Source: Sphingobium sp. AP49
GTDB taxonomy: Bacteria; Pseudomonadota; Alphaproteobacteria; Sphingomonadales; Sphingomonadaceae
Reading direction: 5' to 3'
DNA: 64,000 nucleotides
Assembly (NCBI RefSeq): GCF_000281715.2
Contig: NZ_CP124576.1
Coordinates: forward strand, 317,501-381,500
This document shows positions 1 to 8,343 of this stretch, one piece after another. A model generated the notes under the pieces. It did no database searches. It worked only from the letters and a program-made list of their open reading frames with translations, and had not been told where the DNA came from. A program made the position numbers and the translations under genes. Position 1 is the first letter of the stretch. Each line of letters starts with the position of its first letter.

Positions 1-2
1 CC

Positions 3-164
3 CATAATTGCGGCCCGCACCAGTGGCTGACCCTGGTCGATCCGGCCAGCGGCACGGCCGAGATCTGCTATTATGACGAATCCGTCGATGCCCAGTCGAC
101 CCGCTGGTTCAAGGCCGGCAAGGAGGAGAAGCGTCCAGGCAAATGTCCCGAGATCCCGAGCTGA
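3..164 (+). CDS. C-terminal fragment of an unidentified protein, cut by the window edge
   Basis: An open frame enters from the left edge and stops at 162-164. It encodes 53 residues beginning HNCGPHQWLTLVDP, with an ICYYDE segment and a late Cys in KCPEIPS. The residue mix looks coding, but too little is visible to name a family. The stop is directly followed by the stop of the minus-strand gene at 165, so the two genes converge with no spacer. I do not recognise it. Confidence 0.5.
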   Translation, partial: HNCGPHQWLTLVDPASGTAEICYYDESVDAQSTRWFKAGKEEKRPGKCPEIPS

Positions 165-485
165 TCAATCCGCCCGCTCCCGCGCCTTGACCTTTCGCAC
201 CTCGGCGAGCTGGCCCATCAATATGGCCAGCGCGTCGCGCTCCGCCTGGGGCAGGTCTTTGGCCTCGAAATGGCGGATTAGCACTTCCAGTGCATCGCCG
301 ATCCGGCCGATCTGCCGGCCATAGCTGCCGACCTCGTTCAGCACCGCCCGTTCCATGTCCGGCCGTGCCGTCTGGCCCAGCGCGATATTGACCAGGCCGA
401 CCTGCCCGCCATTTTGCGTCCAGGTCAGGGGATTGATCGCCTGCCACAATTTCTCGGGTGCCAGCGCAATGCTGAAAGGTTCCAT
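165..485 (-). CDS. Small conserved-looking protein of unknown function (106 aa)
   Basis: The reading frame opens further upstream, but the start at 485 is preferred because AAGGAG lies six bases before its ATG. The product is soluble and mostly helical, beginning MEPFSIALAP and ending in a basic, charged tail (KVKARERAD). There is no signal peptide or membrane segment. The middle (WTQNGGQVGLVNIALG) resembles small cytoplasmic proteins I associate with sphingomonads, but I cannot assign a family. It converges on the partial gene at the window edge. The 270 bases upstream (486-756) hold its promoter region and that of the ABC exporter, with nothing else visible. Confidence 0.6.
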   Translation of the reverse strand: MEPFSIALAPEKLWQAINPLTWTQNGGQVGLVNIALGQTARPDMERAVLNEVGSYGRQIGRIGDALEVLIRHFEAKDLPQAERDALAILMGQLAEVRKVKARERAD

Positions 486-756
486 GCCGTGCTCCTTGTC
501 GGGGAAGGATGACGGAGGCGAAGCCTGCCATGGCCGCCGCATCGGGGCAAGATGCTGTCCTACAGCGGCCCGCCCCGCTATTCTTGCTACCCAACCCTCG
601 ACTTTTCGATAGGATCAGCGGGGCGCAAGAAAATGTCAGAATGTGCGGGAAATGTGCGAAGTTAAGCGGATGATCTCCAACAAGGGATGCTTTTGCGTGG
701 CCGGCCGGATGCCCGTGCCACTGGATTGCTACCGGTCATGCTCTAAATAGCAACAA

Positions 757-2601
757 ATGCCCCCAGCCACGCCCGATTCCACGCCCCTTCCGCCCGCCTG
801 GGCCACTTTGCGGCGCTTCATCCCCTATCTCTGGCCGGCCGACGCGCCGGCCTTGCGCCGCCGCGTCGCGATTGCGCTGGCACTGGTTGCGCTGGCGAAG
901 GTCATCACCCTCGCCATGCCCTTCGCCTATAAGGGCGCGATCGACCGGATGGCGCCGGGGCTGGAGCCGGCCGCCGGCCTCGCCATGGCGCTGGTCGTCG
1001 CCTATGCCGGCGCGCGCTTTGGCGGCGTGTTGTTCGACAATCTGCGCAACGCCATTTTCGAGAAGGTCGGGCAGGAAGCGGGCCGGCGCCTGGCCGACGA
1101 CGTCTTCGTCCATCTCCACCGCCTGTCGCTGCGCTTCCATCTCGACCGCCGCACCGGCGCCGTCACCAAGATCGTCGAACGCGGCACGAAAAGCATCGAT
1201 ACGATGCTCTATTTCCTGCTGTTCAACATCGCGCCGACGGTGCTGGAACTGCTCGCCGTCTGCGCCATCTTCCTGGTGAAATTCGGCCCCGGCCTGGTCG
1301 CCGCGACGCTGGTCATGGTCGCCCTCTATATCTGGTTCACCCGCCTCGTCACCGAATGGCGCAACCAGCTTCGCCGCGACATGGTGGACATGGACACCAG
1401 CGCCGTCGCCCATGCCGTCGACAGCCTGCTCAATTTCGAGACGGTCAAATATTTCGGCGCAGAGGAGCGCGAGGCGCGGCGCTACGGCACTGCCATGCGC
1501 CGCTATGCCAAGGCGGCGGTAAAGTCGGAAAACAGCCTCGCCTGGCTCAATATCGGCCAGTCGCTCATCACCAACCTGATGATGGGCGGGGCGATGGCCT
1601 ATACCGTCTGGGGCTGGAGCCGGGGGCAATTCTCCACCGGCGACGTGGTGCTGGTGAACACGCTCCTGTCGCAACTGTTCCGCCCGCTCGACCTGCTCGG
1701 CATGGTCTATCGCACCATCCGCCAGGGCCTGATCGACATGGAGGCGATGTACAAGCTGATCGATACTGAGACGGAGGTGGCGGACGTGCCCGGCGCCCCG
1801 GCGCTGCAGGTGGCCGGTGGCGCGGTCCGTTTCGACAGCGTCCGTTTCGGCTATGATCCTGAGCGCGAAATCCTCCATGGCGTCAGCTTCGCGGTGCCGG
1901 CGGGCAAGACGCTTGCCATCGTCGGTCCCTCGGGCGCGGGCAAGTCGACCATCGCCCGCATCCTGTTCCGCTTCTACGATATCCAGGGCGGCACCGTGTC
2001 GATCGACGGGCAGGATATCGCCGCCGTGAGCCAGCAGTCGCTGCGCGCCGCGATCGGCATCGTGCCGCAGGACATGGTCCTGTTCAACGACACGGTCGGC
2101 TATAATATCGGCTATGGCCGCGAAGGCGCGAGCCAGGACGAAATCGAGGCGGCGGCCAAGGCGGCGTCGATCCATGATTTCATCATGAGCCTGCCCCAGG
2201 GCTATGACACCCGCGTCGGCGAGCGTGGCCTCAAGCTGTCGGGTGGCGAGAAGCAGCGCGTCGCCATCGCCCGCACGCTGCTGAAAGACCCGCCGGTGCT
2301 GGTGCTGGACGAAGCGACCAGCGCCCTGGACAGCCGCACCGAGACCGAAATCCAGACCGTGCTGCGCGACATCAGCCGCAAGCGCACGACATTGGTGGTG
2401 GCCCATCGCCTGTCGACCGTGGTCGATGCCGACGAGATCATCGTGCTGGATGCTGGTCGCATTGTCGAGCGTGGGCGTCATGCCGATCTTGTCCGCGCCG
2501 ACGGCCTTTACGCCACCATGTGGGCGCGCCAGGCGACCGAGCGCGACGATATGCCGCAGGAGCCGGGCATAGAGGATATGTTCGAGATCGCCCCGCAATA
2601 G
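757..2601 (+). CDS. ABC exporter of the Atm1/HMT1 type (fused permease and ATPase)
   Basis: This 614-residue half-transporter has a transmembrane domain at about residues 30-320 and a C-terminal nucleotide-binding domain. The Walker A motif GPSGAGKST is at 390-398, the signature LSGGEKQR at 494-501, the Walker B VLVLDEATS at 514-522, and the H-loop in VVAHRLST follows. Length and the sequence around the permease helices (FLLFNIAPTVLELL) fit the Atm1/HMT1 group, which in bacteria exports glutathione-linked metals or related thiol compounds across the inner membrane as a homodimer. The substrate is inferred from family only. It stands alone, and its stop is followed immediately by a hairpin at 2604-2634. 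Confidence 0.9.
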   Translation: MPPATPDSTPLPPAWATLRRFIPYLWPADAPALRRRVAIALALVALAKVITLAMPFAYKGAIDRMAPGLEPAAGLAMALVVAYAGARFGGVLFDNLRNAIFEKVGQEAGRRLADDVFVHLHRLSLRFHLDRRTGAVTKIVERGTKSIDTMLYFLLFNIAPTVLELLAVCAIFLVKFGPGLVAATLVMVALYIWFTRLVTEWRNQLRRDMVDMDTSAVAHAVDSLLNFETVKYFGAEEREARRYGTAMRRYAKAAVKSENSLAWLNIGQSLITNLMMGGAMAYTVWGWSRGQFSTGDVVLVNTLLSQLFRPLDLLGMVYRTIRQGLIDMEAMYKLIDTETEVADVPGAPALQVAGGAVRFDSVRFGYDPEREILHGVSFAVPAGKTLAIVGPSGAGKSTIARILFRFYDIQGGTVSIDGQDIAAVSQQSLRAAIGIVPQDMVLFNDTVGYNIGYGREGASQDEIEAAAKAASIHDFIMSLPQGYDTRVGERGLKLSGGEKQRVAIARTLLKDPPVLVLDEATSALDSRTETEIQTVLRDISRKRTTLVVAHRLSTVVDADEIIVLDAGRIVERGRHADLVRADGLYATMWARQATERDDMPQEPGIEDMFEIAPQ

Positions 2602-2603
2602 AA

Positions 2604-2634
2604 AACGCCCCCTCCCGCTGGGGGAGAGGGCGTT
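2604..2634 (-). terminator. Bidirectional hairpin terminator between converging genes
   Basis: AACGCCC at 2604-2610 pairs with GGGCGTT at 2628-2634, and the inner CTCCC/GGGAG bases extend the stem with one mismatch. On the minus strand the stem is followed by TTTT, so it suits the gene ending at 2653 best. It sits one base after the ABC exporter stop and could serve both directions. Confidence 0.65.
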
Positions 2635-2652
2635 CGGATATCGTGACGATCG

Positions 2653-3258
2653 TCAGTTCTGCGTCGTCACCGTTGTGGTCGTACGCTCGGCAACGGTGGT
2701 CGGCGCGGCCTTCTTCTTGACCACGGTGGTCGTGCGCTTCTGCGCGGTGCTCCGCGACGGCGCGGCCTTGACCGTCTCGGTGGTCACGGTGGTGGTTGGT
2801 GTGGTTGCCGCTGCCAGCGAGGCGGACGTCTGCGCTGCCCGGGCATCGGCGGCGGCCGACGCGGCGGCCTGTTCGGCGGCACTGGCACGGGCATTGGCAG
2901 CATCGGCCTGCTGCTGCGCGCTGGCGGCGCTCTGCGCCTGGATCTGCGCGTCGGCGTCGGCCTGCTGCTTATTCTCGCCGATCGCCATGTCGGCGGCCTG
3001 CTGGGCATCGATGGCGGACGCGATCGCCTTCTGCTCCTTGCCGCTCTTCAGCTCTTCCTGTGCCAGGCGCAGCGACGCCTGGGCGCGGGACAGCAGGTCG
3101 GGCGATGCGTTGAGCTTGGTGGCTGCGTCGATCTTACCCTGTGCCTGGGAAATGGCGGCCAGTGCCCGTTCCTCGTCACCGGCCAGCGCCGGAGTCGTTG
3201 TCAGAAAAAGGGCGGATGCAGCCAATAGGCTGCCAATGACGGACCCATTCTTATACAT
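2653..3258 (-). CDS. Exported Ala/Gln/Thr-rich coiled-coil protein (DUF4398-like)
   Basis: The 201-residue product begins with a clear signal peptide (hydrophobic SLLAASALFLTTT, likely cut after PALA). Residues about 25-135 form a charged, alanine-rich helical region with heptad-like spacing, as in DUF4398-type periplasmic proteins. The C-terminal third is a low-complexity Thr/Val/Lys tail with repeated TTTV units, which may contact peptidoglycan or be disordered. AGGAGAAG lies just before the start. It appears to be a single gene, with a terminator on each side. Role unknown; envelope location is inferred from the signal peptide. Confidence 0.75.
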   Translation of the reverse strand: MYKNGSVIGSLLAASALFLTTTPALAGDEERALAAISQAQGKIDAATKLNASPDLLSRAQASLRLAQEELKSGKEQKAIASAIDAQQAADMAIGENKQQADADAQIQAQSAASAQQQADAANARASAAEQAAASAAADARAAQTSASLAAATTPTTTVTTETVKAAPSRSTAQKRTTTVVKKKAAPTTVAERTTTTVTTQN

Positions 3259-3291
3259 GTTCTTCTCCTGTCATTATCTTATGACGGCTCG

Positions 3292-3316
3292 AAAAACGTG
3301 CTTGTCTATCGACAAG
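3292..3316 (-). terminator. Intrinsic terminator after the thioesterase gene
   Basis: Read on the minus strand, CTTGTC (3311-3316) pairs with GACAAG (3301-3306) around the loop GATA, and TTTTT follows four bases later. It lies 30 bases after the stop of the thioesterase gene and ahead of the start of the exported coiled-coil protein. The stem is only six pairs, so it is modest. Confidence 0.45.
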
Positions 3317-3346
3317 TTCCTCCGGCTGGCGAAGTCCAGTCTCGCT

Positions 3347-3745
3347 TCATCCCTCGATGAAGTTGGCCGCGACTTCCGCCGGTACCCGCATCAGCCGGCC
3401 GCTCTCCTTGTGGATCATCGCCCAGGTCGATTTGGCGGACACCTTCACCTTGCCATCCGGGCCGGTGAACTCGATCAGCCGGTCGAACCGCGCGCCGCGC
3501 GGTCCTTCCGGTATCCAGGTGCGGCCCGATACGACATCACCCTCGGTCACATTGCCGCGATAATCGACCTCATGCCGGGTCACGACCCAGATATAGGCCT
3601 CGACATGGGCCGGGTCGGCATCGGTCATCCAATGTTCGACCGACAATTGCTCCATCCACTGCACCCACACCGCATTGTTCACATGGCCCAGCACATCGAT
3701 ATGCTCGGGCCGTGCGGTGAATGGCTTGGTGAAGCTCGATGCCAT
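3347..3745 (-). CDS. Acyl-CoA thioesterase, hotdog fold (4HBT family)
   Basis: The 132-residue protein begins MASSFTKPFTARPEHID and carries the hotdog signature HIDVLGHVNNAVWVQWMEQ, with the catalytic-type Asp in HIDVLGH as in 4-hydroxybenzoyl-CoA thioesterase relatives. The frame is open further upstream, but the start at 3745 overlaps the stop of the oligopeptidase gene (ATGA), which argues for translational coupling and sets the start. The protein should be cytoplasmic and hydrolyse acyl-CoA; the acyl group is unknown. Length matches single-domain 4HBT enzymes. Confidence 0.82.
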   Translation of the reverse strand: MASSFTKPFTARPEHIDVLGHVNNAVWVQWMEQLSVEHWMTDADPAHVEAYIWVVTRHEVDYRGNVTEGDVVSGRTWIPEGPRGARFDRLIEFTGPDGKVKVSAKSTWAMIHKESGRLMRVPAEVAANFIEG

Positions 3746-5817
3746 CAGCCTTCCACTCCCAGCTGCCACAGGATGAACGCAAATTCCTCGGCGGTCTCGT
3801 GCAGGCTCTCGAACCGCCCGGACTTGCCGCCATGGCCGGCGCCCATATTGGTCTTGAGCAGCAGGATATTGCCGTCGGTCTTGGTCGCGCGCAGCTTCGC
3901 CACCCACTTGGCCGGCTCCCAATAGGTGACGCGCGGATCGTTGAGGCCGGCGGTCACCATCAGCGGCGGATAGGCCTGGGCACTGACATGGGTATAGGGA
4001 TCATAGCTCTGGATGGTACGGAACGCGGCCTCGTCCTCGATCGGATTGCCCCATTCGGGCCATTCGCCTGGCGTTAAGGGAAGCGTCTCGTCCAGCATGG
4101 TGTTGAGCACGTCGACGAAGGGCACATGCGCCACCACCGCGCCCCACAGCTCGGGATCGCTGTTGATCACTGCGCCCATCAGTTCGCCGCCGGCCGATCC
4201 GCCCGAAATGCTGATCTTGCCTTTGCTGCTATAGCCCAGCGCGATCAGCCCCTTCGCGACATCGACGAAATCGGTGAAGGTGTTGGTGCGCTTGTCGAGC
4301 TTGCCGTCGAGATACCATTGCTGGCCCAGGTCGTCGCCGCCGCGAATGTGGGCGATGGCAAAGGCGAAGCCGCGGTCGAGCAGCGAGAGGCGGCTGGTCG
4401 AAAAGCCCGGCTCCATCGCCAGCCCATAGGCGCCATAGCCATAGAGGTGCAGCGGCGCGCTGCCGTCACGGGGGAAGTGGGCCGGATAGACGATCGACAC
4501 CGGAATCTCCGTGCCGTCGCGCGCCGGGACCAGCAGCCTTTCGGTGGCATAGCGACCGGCATCATAGCCACTGGGGATCTCCTGGACCTTCAGTACCTCA
4601 AACCGGCCATCGGCCAGATGATAATCATAAATGGTGTCGGGCGTGACCATCGATTCATAGCCGATGCGCAACTTGGTTACGTCATATTCGGGATTATCGT
4701 CCAGGCTGGCGGAATAGCTCGCCTCGGGGAAGGGCAGGCGCTTGGCGCTGTGCGTCGCATAATCGCGCAGCTCGATCTGGTCGAGCCCGTCCAGCCGCCC
4801 TTCGGTGACGTAGAAGGTCTTGAACAGGGTGAAATCGGTCAGGTAGAAATGGGCGTCGGCGCCGATCACCTCTTCCCACTGGTCGGGCGTGTCCAGCGAC
4901 GCCTTCACCAGCCGGAAATTGGGATGGGTGTCGTTGGTCTTGATGTAGAGCGTGCCTTCATGCTCATCGACGTCATATTCGCGGCCGGCCTGGCGCGCGG
5001 AGACGAGCAGCGGCGTCGCGGTCGGGTTGTCGGCGGGCACCAGCCAGGCTTCGCTGGTCACATGGTCGCCGGTCGCGATGACGATCCATTTTTCCGAGGA
5101 GGTGAGGCCGATCGAGACTCGAAAGCCTTCGTCATCCTCATGGAACAGCTCGACGTCGCTGGCGACATCCTGGCCCAGCCAGTGCAGCCGGGCATTGTCG
5201 GTGCGCCAATTCTCGTTGGCGAGGCCATAGAGCAGGCCCTTGGAATCGCTGGTCCACACCAGCGACGACAATGTGTCGGGAATGACTTCGGGCAATATCT
5301 CGCCCGAGAAGAGATCCTTGATCCGCGCCTCGAACCGTTCGGAGCCATTGGTGTCGATCGCATAGGCGAGGTAGCGGCCGTCGGGGCTCACCGACATGGC
5401 GCCAAGACGAAAATAGTCATGGCCCTGCGCCAACGCCGGTTCGTCCAGGATCAACTGGTCGTCACCGCCTGCTGCGGGCTTGCGATACCATTTGCGATAT
5501 TGTGCCCCGGTCTCGAACGCGCGCCAGTAGATATAGTCGCCATCCTTCTGCGGGACCGACGCGTCATCTTCCTTGATCCGCCCCTTCATCTCCTGGAACA
5601 GCGTGTCGAGCAGCGGCTTGTGCGGCGCCATCGCGCCCTCGAACCAGGCATTCTCGGCCTCCAGATAGGCCAGCACATCCTTGTCCTGGACGTCGGGATA
5701 GCCGGGGTCGCGCAGCCATGCGTAGGGGTCGTCCACCGTGATGCCATGATGCGTGAAATTGTGCGGGCGGCGCTCGGCGATCGGCGGGGACAAGGGGGGC
5801 TGCATTTGATCGGTCAT
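3745..5817 (-). CDS. ptrB: Oligopeptidase B-like S9A serine peptidase
   Basis: This 690-residue enzyme has an N-terminal propeller region and a C-terminal alpha/beta hydrolase domain. The nucleophile Ser541 is in SGGSAGGEL, and the catalytic His is near the C terminus in GAGHGGKSGR. The spacing and the segment YGAYGLAMEPGFS are typical of oligopeptidase B, which cleaves peptides after Lys or Arg in the cytoplasm or periplasm. No signal peptide is seen, so a cytoplasmic place is likely. It is the first gene of a two-gene unit with the thioesterase. An alternative start four codons downstream is possible, as no strong ribosome binding site decides between them. Confidence 0.88.
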   Translation of the reverse strand: MTDQMQPPLSPPIAERRPHNFTHHGITVDDPYAWLRDPGYPDVQDKDVLAYLEAENAWFEGAMAPHKPLLDTLFQEMKGRIKEDDASVPQKDGDYIYWRAFETGAQYRKWYRKPAAGGDDQLILDEPALAQGHDYFRLGAMSVSPDGRYLAYAIDTNGSERFEARIKDLFSGEILPEVIPDTLSSLVWTSDSKGLLYGLANENWRTDNARLHWLGQDVASDVELFHEDDEGFRVSIGLTSSEKWIVIATGDHVTSEAWLVPADNPTATPLLVSARQAGREYDVDEHEGTLYIKTNDTHPNFRLVKASLDTPDQWEEVIGADAHFYLTDFTLFKTFYVTEGRLDGLDQIELRDYATHSAKRLPFPEASYSASLDDNPEYDVTKLRIGYESMVTPDTIYDYHLADGRFEVLKVQEIPSGYDAGRYATERLLVPARDGTEIPVSIVYPAHFPRDGSAPLHLYGYGAYGLAMEPGFSTSRLSLLDRGFAFAIAHIRGGDDLGQQWYLDGKLDKRTNTFTDFVDVAKGLIALGYSSKGKISISGGSAGGELMGAVINSDPELWGAVVAHVPFVDVLNTMLDETLPLTPGEWPEWGNPIEDEAAFRTIQSYDPYTHVSAQAYPPLMVTAGLNDPRVTYWEPAKWVAKLRATKTDGNILLLKTNMGAGHGGKSGRFESLHETAEEFAFILWQLGVEG

Positions 5818-5927
5818 TAACTATCCATGGTCCAGACGGGGGCTGCGCTGGAATAAGCGCGCCGGCCCCTCTATGTTGTCGGCATTATGGCCAACGCAAG
5901 AGGCCGGAATGATCCAAGGGAAGTTCG

Positions 5928-7709
5928 ATGTCCAGTTATGAAGATCGCCTGAAGGCCCTGCGTGCCCAACTGGTACGCCAGAAGCTTGATGGTTTCGTGG
6001 TGCCGCTGACCGACGAGCATATGAGCGAATATGTCGGCGCCTATGCCCAGCGGCTCGCCTGGCTCACCGGTTTCCAAGGCTCGGCCGGCAGTGCCGTGGT
6101 CCTGCCGGAGGCGGCGGCGATCTTCGTCGACGGCCGCTATACGCTGCAGGTGCGCGAGCAGGTGGACGGCGCCCATTGGCAATATGAAAGCGTGCCGCAG
6201 ACCTCTATCGCCGCCTGGCTGAAGGATCATGCGGGCGAAGGCGCGCGCATCGGCTATGATTCCTGGCTGCACACCCGCGCCTGGGTGCAGCAGGCAACAC
6301 AGGCCCTGGCGGACAAGGGCGCGGAGCTGGTGGCAGTCGACACCAATCCGGTCGATGCCGTCTGGCCCGATCGCCCGGCCCCCAGCGACGCCAAGCTGGT
6401 GGTTCATGAGGACCGCTATGCCGGCAAGAATGCGGCCGAGAAGCGTGCCGATATCGCTGACTGGCTGGTGTCGAAGAAGGCGGATGCCGCCGTCCTCTCC
6501 GCGCTCGATTCGATCGCCTGGGCCTTCAACATCCGCGGCAAGGATGTTGAGCGCACCCCGGTCGCGCTGGCCTATGCCATCGTCCATGCCGATGCCACTG
6601 CCGACCTCTATGTCGCGCCGGAAAAGATGGACGAGGCGGTTGCCAAGCATCTGGGCAACGCCGTGCGCATCCATGACCGCGCCGCATTTGCCGATGCGCT
6701 GGCCGACCTCAAGGGCAAGACTGTCGTCGCCGATCCCGAGCGCGCTGTTGCCGCGATCTTCGAGGCGCTCGACGCCGGCGGCGCACAGATACTCAGCCTG
6801 CGCGATCCCGTGGTCCTGCCCAAGGCGATCAAGAACAGCACCGAGATTGCCGGCCATAAGGCGGCACAGGCGCGCGACGGTGCGGCGCTCAGCCGCTTCC
6901 TCCACTGGATCGCGGTCGAAGCGCCCAGCGGCGGGCTAGACGAATTGAGTGCGGCCGACCGGCTGGAAGCGTTCCGCCAGGATACCGGCCTGCTGCAGGA
7001 CCTGTCGTTCGATACGATCAGCGGCGCCGGCCCCAATGGCGCCGTGGTCCATTACAAGGTCGAGGAGAAGACCAACCGCCCGATCGAGACCGGCAGCTTC
7101 TATCTGGTTGATTCGGGCGGCCAATATCGCGACGGCACCACCGACGTCACCCGCACCATTGCCATCGGTACGCCGAGCGACGAGATGAAGCAGCGCTTCA
7201 CTCTGGTATTGAAGGGCCATATCGCACTTGCTCGCGCCACCTTCCCGGTCGGCACGCGCGGCGGCCAGCTCGACGTGCTGGCACGTCAATATCTGTGGGC
7301 GCAGGGGCTGGATTATGCCCATGGCACTGGCCATGGTGTCGGCAGCTTCCTGTCGGTGCATGAAGGGCCGCAGCGGATCGCGACCTTCGGCGGTGGCGAC
7401 GAACCGCTGGTGGCAGGCATGATCCTCTCGAATGAACCCGGCTATTACAAGACCGGCGAATATGGCATCCGCATCGAGAATCTGGTGCTGGTGGAGGAAC
7501 GGGCGACCGCCGGCGGCGAAAAGCCGATGCTGGGCTTTGAAACCCTGACCTTCGCGCCGATCGACCGCAACGCCATCGCCACGGATCTGCTCGACGCGGG
7601 CGAACGTGGCTGGGTCGATGCCTATCATGCACAGGTACTGGCCGTGGTCGGGCCGCAACTGGACGGCGAGGCTTTGGCCTGGCTGCAGGCTGCCTGCGCC
7701 CCGCTATAA
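5928..7709 (+). CDS. Xaa-Pro aminopeptidase (aminopeptidase P, M24B)
   Basis: The 593-residue length matches the long aminopeptidase P type with two N-terminal creatinase-like domains and a C-terminal pita-bread domain. Dinuclear metal ligands are visible: Asp395 in VDSGGQY, Asp406 in DVTRT, the His of HGTGHGVG (465-472), and Glu residues in NEPGYY and RIENLV. It removes N-terminal residues that precede proline, in the cytoplasm. AAGGGAAG lies before the ATG. It is divergent from the oligopeptidase B gene, with 110 bases between them, so the two peptidases share a promoter region. Confidence 0.92.
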   Translation: MSSYEDRLKALRAQLVRQKLDGFVVPLTDEHMSEYVGAYAQRLAWLTGFQGSAGSAVVLPEAAAIFVDGRYTLQVREQVDGAHWQYESVPQTSIAAWLKDHAGEGARIGYDSWLHTRAWVQQATQALADKGAELVAVDTNPVDAVWPDRPAPSDAKLVVHEDRYAGKNAAEKRADIADWLVSKKADAAVLSALDSIAWAFNIRGKDVERTPVALAYAIVHADATADLYVAPEKMDEAVAKHLGNAVRIHDRAAFADALADLKGKTVVADPERAVAAIFEALDAGGAQILSLRDPVVLPKAIKNSTEIAGHKAAQARDGAALSRFLHWIAVEAPSGGLDELSAADRLEAFRQDTGLLQDLSFDTISGAGPNGAVVHYKVEEKTNRPIETGSFYLVDSGGQYRDGTTDVTRTIAIGTPSDEMKQRFTLVLKGHIALARATFPVGTRGGQLDVLARQYLWAQGLDYAHGTGHGVGSFLSVHEGPQRIATFGGGDEPLVAGMILSNEPGYYKTGEYGIRIENLVLVEERATAGGEKPMLGFETLTFAPIDRNAIATDLLDAGERGWVDAYHAQVLAVVGPQLDGEALAWLQAACAPL

Positions 7710-7715
7710 GGCGAA

Positions 7716-7853
7716 TCAGTCCTTCGGCTCTGGCGCGGGGGCGGGCTCAGCCTCCTCCCGCGTTACCTCCCGGCTCTGGGCCTTGCGGCGACGCAGATTG
7801 TCGCGCAGCGCCTGCGCCAGCCTGGCTTTCTTTTCGTCCTGGGTTTCGCTCAT
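7716..7853 (-). CDS. Small charged protein, unknown (45 aa)
   Basis: The product begins MSETQDEKKARLAQALRDN and is highly charged, with a basic helical middle (LRRRKAQSRE) and an acidic, proline-rich end. It ends six bases from the aminopeptidase P stop, so the genes converge. Such very short proteins beside this peptidase are familiar to me in sphingomonads, but I know no function. The frame opens further upstream; the start at MSET is preferred because the upstream residues look non-coding and overlap the tRNA-Thr promoter. Confidence 0.5.
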   Translation of the reverse strand: MSETQDEKKARLAQALRDNLRRRKAQSREVTREEAEPAPAPEPKD

Positions 7854-7895
7854 GCCGCACGCATAAGCAAAATGCATTATCCGCCGCAACCCGCC

Positions 7896-7924
7896 TTGAC
7901 ATGAGGCGAGCAGGCGGCCATAGG
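7896..7924 (+). promoter_or_regulatory. Predicted promoter of tRNA-Thr
   Basis: A perfect -35 TTGACA (7896-7901) is followed after 17 bases by CATAGG (7919-7924), about 44 bases ahead of the tRNA. The -10 is weak, as is common for stable RNA promoters in GC-rich alphaproteobacteria. Confidence 0.5.
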
Positions 7925-7967
7925 CCCGGCCTCCGAAGCGCATGGCGCGACGGAGACGAAATAGAGT

Positions 7968-8042
<75 letters not shown>

Positions 8043-8063
8043 TTTCTTCCCCCAATTGACAGA

Positions 8064-8342
8064 TCAGAGCATCGCCCATCCGGCGAGGCCTAGCCCTTGC
8101 GCGATGGCGATCAGCCATAGCAGCCGGACAAAGGGTTGTTTGCGCGTCTTGTGACGAAAGAGATGGCGCGCCGAGAAGGCGCCCGGCGTCCCGCCAGCCA
8201 GCGCTCACAGCAGCAATGTCTTCTCGGGAATCCGCCGGCTGCCTTGCCGCGCCCGCCTCTTGTCGAACCCGAACAGCATGAAGACCATCAGATTCGCCAG
8301 CAGCAGCCAAAAGGCGACGAAAGGCAGGATGGGATGAATCAG
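8064..8342 (-). pseudogene. DUF1294 membrane protein gene interrupted by an in-frame TGA
   Basis: The frame reads a membrane helix (PILPFVAFWLLLANLMVFML), then the family motif FGFDKRRARQGSRRIPE, then KTLLL and a TGA at 8205-8207. The same frame continues without a shift into ALAGGTPGAFSARH, RHKTRKQPF and a second helix, to a normal stop at 8064-8066. These later parts are also typical of DUF1294. A single nonsense change in an otherwise whole gene explains this. The start is uncertain: no ATG is in frame near the expected N terminus, and possible CTG or GTG starts overlap the TonB receptor gene. Function of the family is unknown. Confidence 0.75.
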
Positions 8343-8343
8343 C

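Noticed and set aside
171..180. CGCCCGCTCC, identical to the end of tRNA-Gly, as a possible second attachment site
   Set aside because: Only ten bases of a GC-rich string match and the flanks differ; it would occur by chance.
736..2598. Long minus-strand frame of 620 codons opposite the ABC exporter
   Set aside because: It is the antisense shadow of a gene with clear Walker and signature motifs; its residue content (His/Gln/Asp-rich) is typical of GC-rich antisense frames.
4126..5820. Plus-strand frame of 564 codons opposite oligopeptidase B
   Set aside because: Antisense shadow; the peptidase on the other strand has a complete catalytic set.
8205..8207. In-frame TGA as a selenocysteine codon in the DUF1294 gene
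   Set aside because: No obvious SECIS-like hairpin follows, no Cys is expected at this place in the family, and no selenoprotein genes are near.
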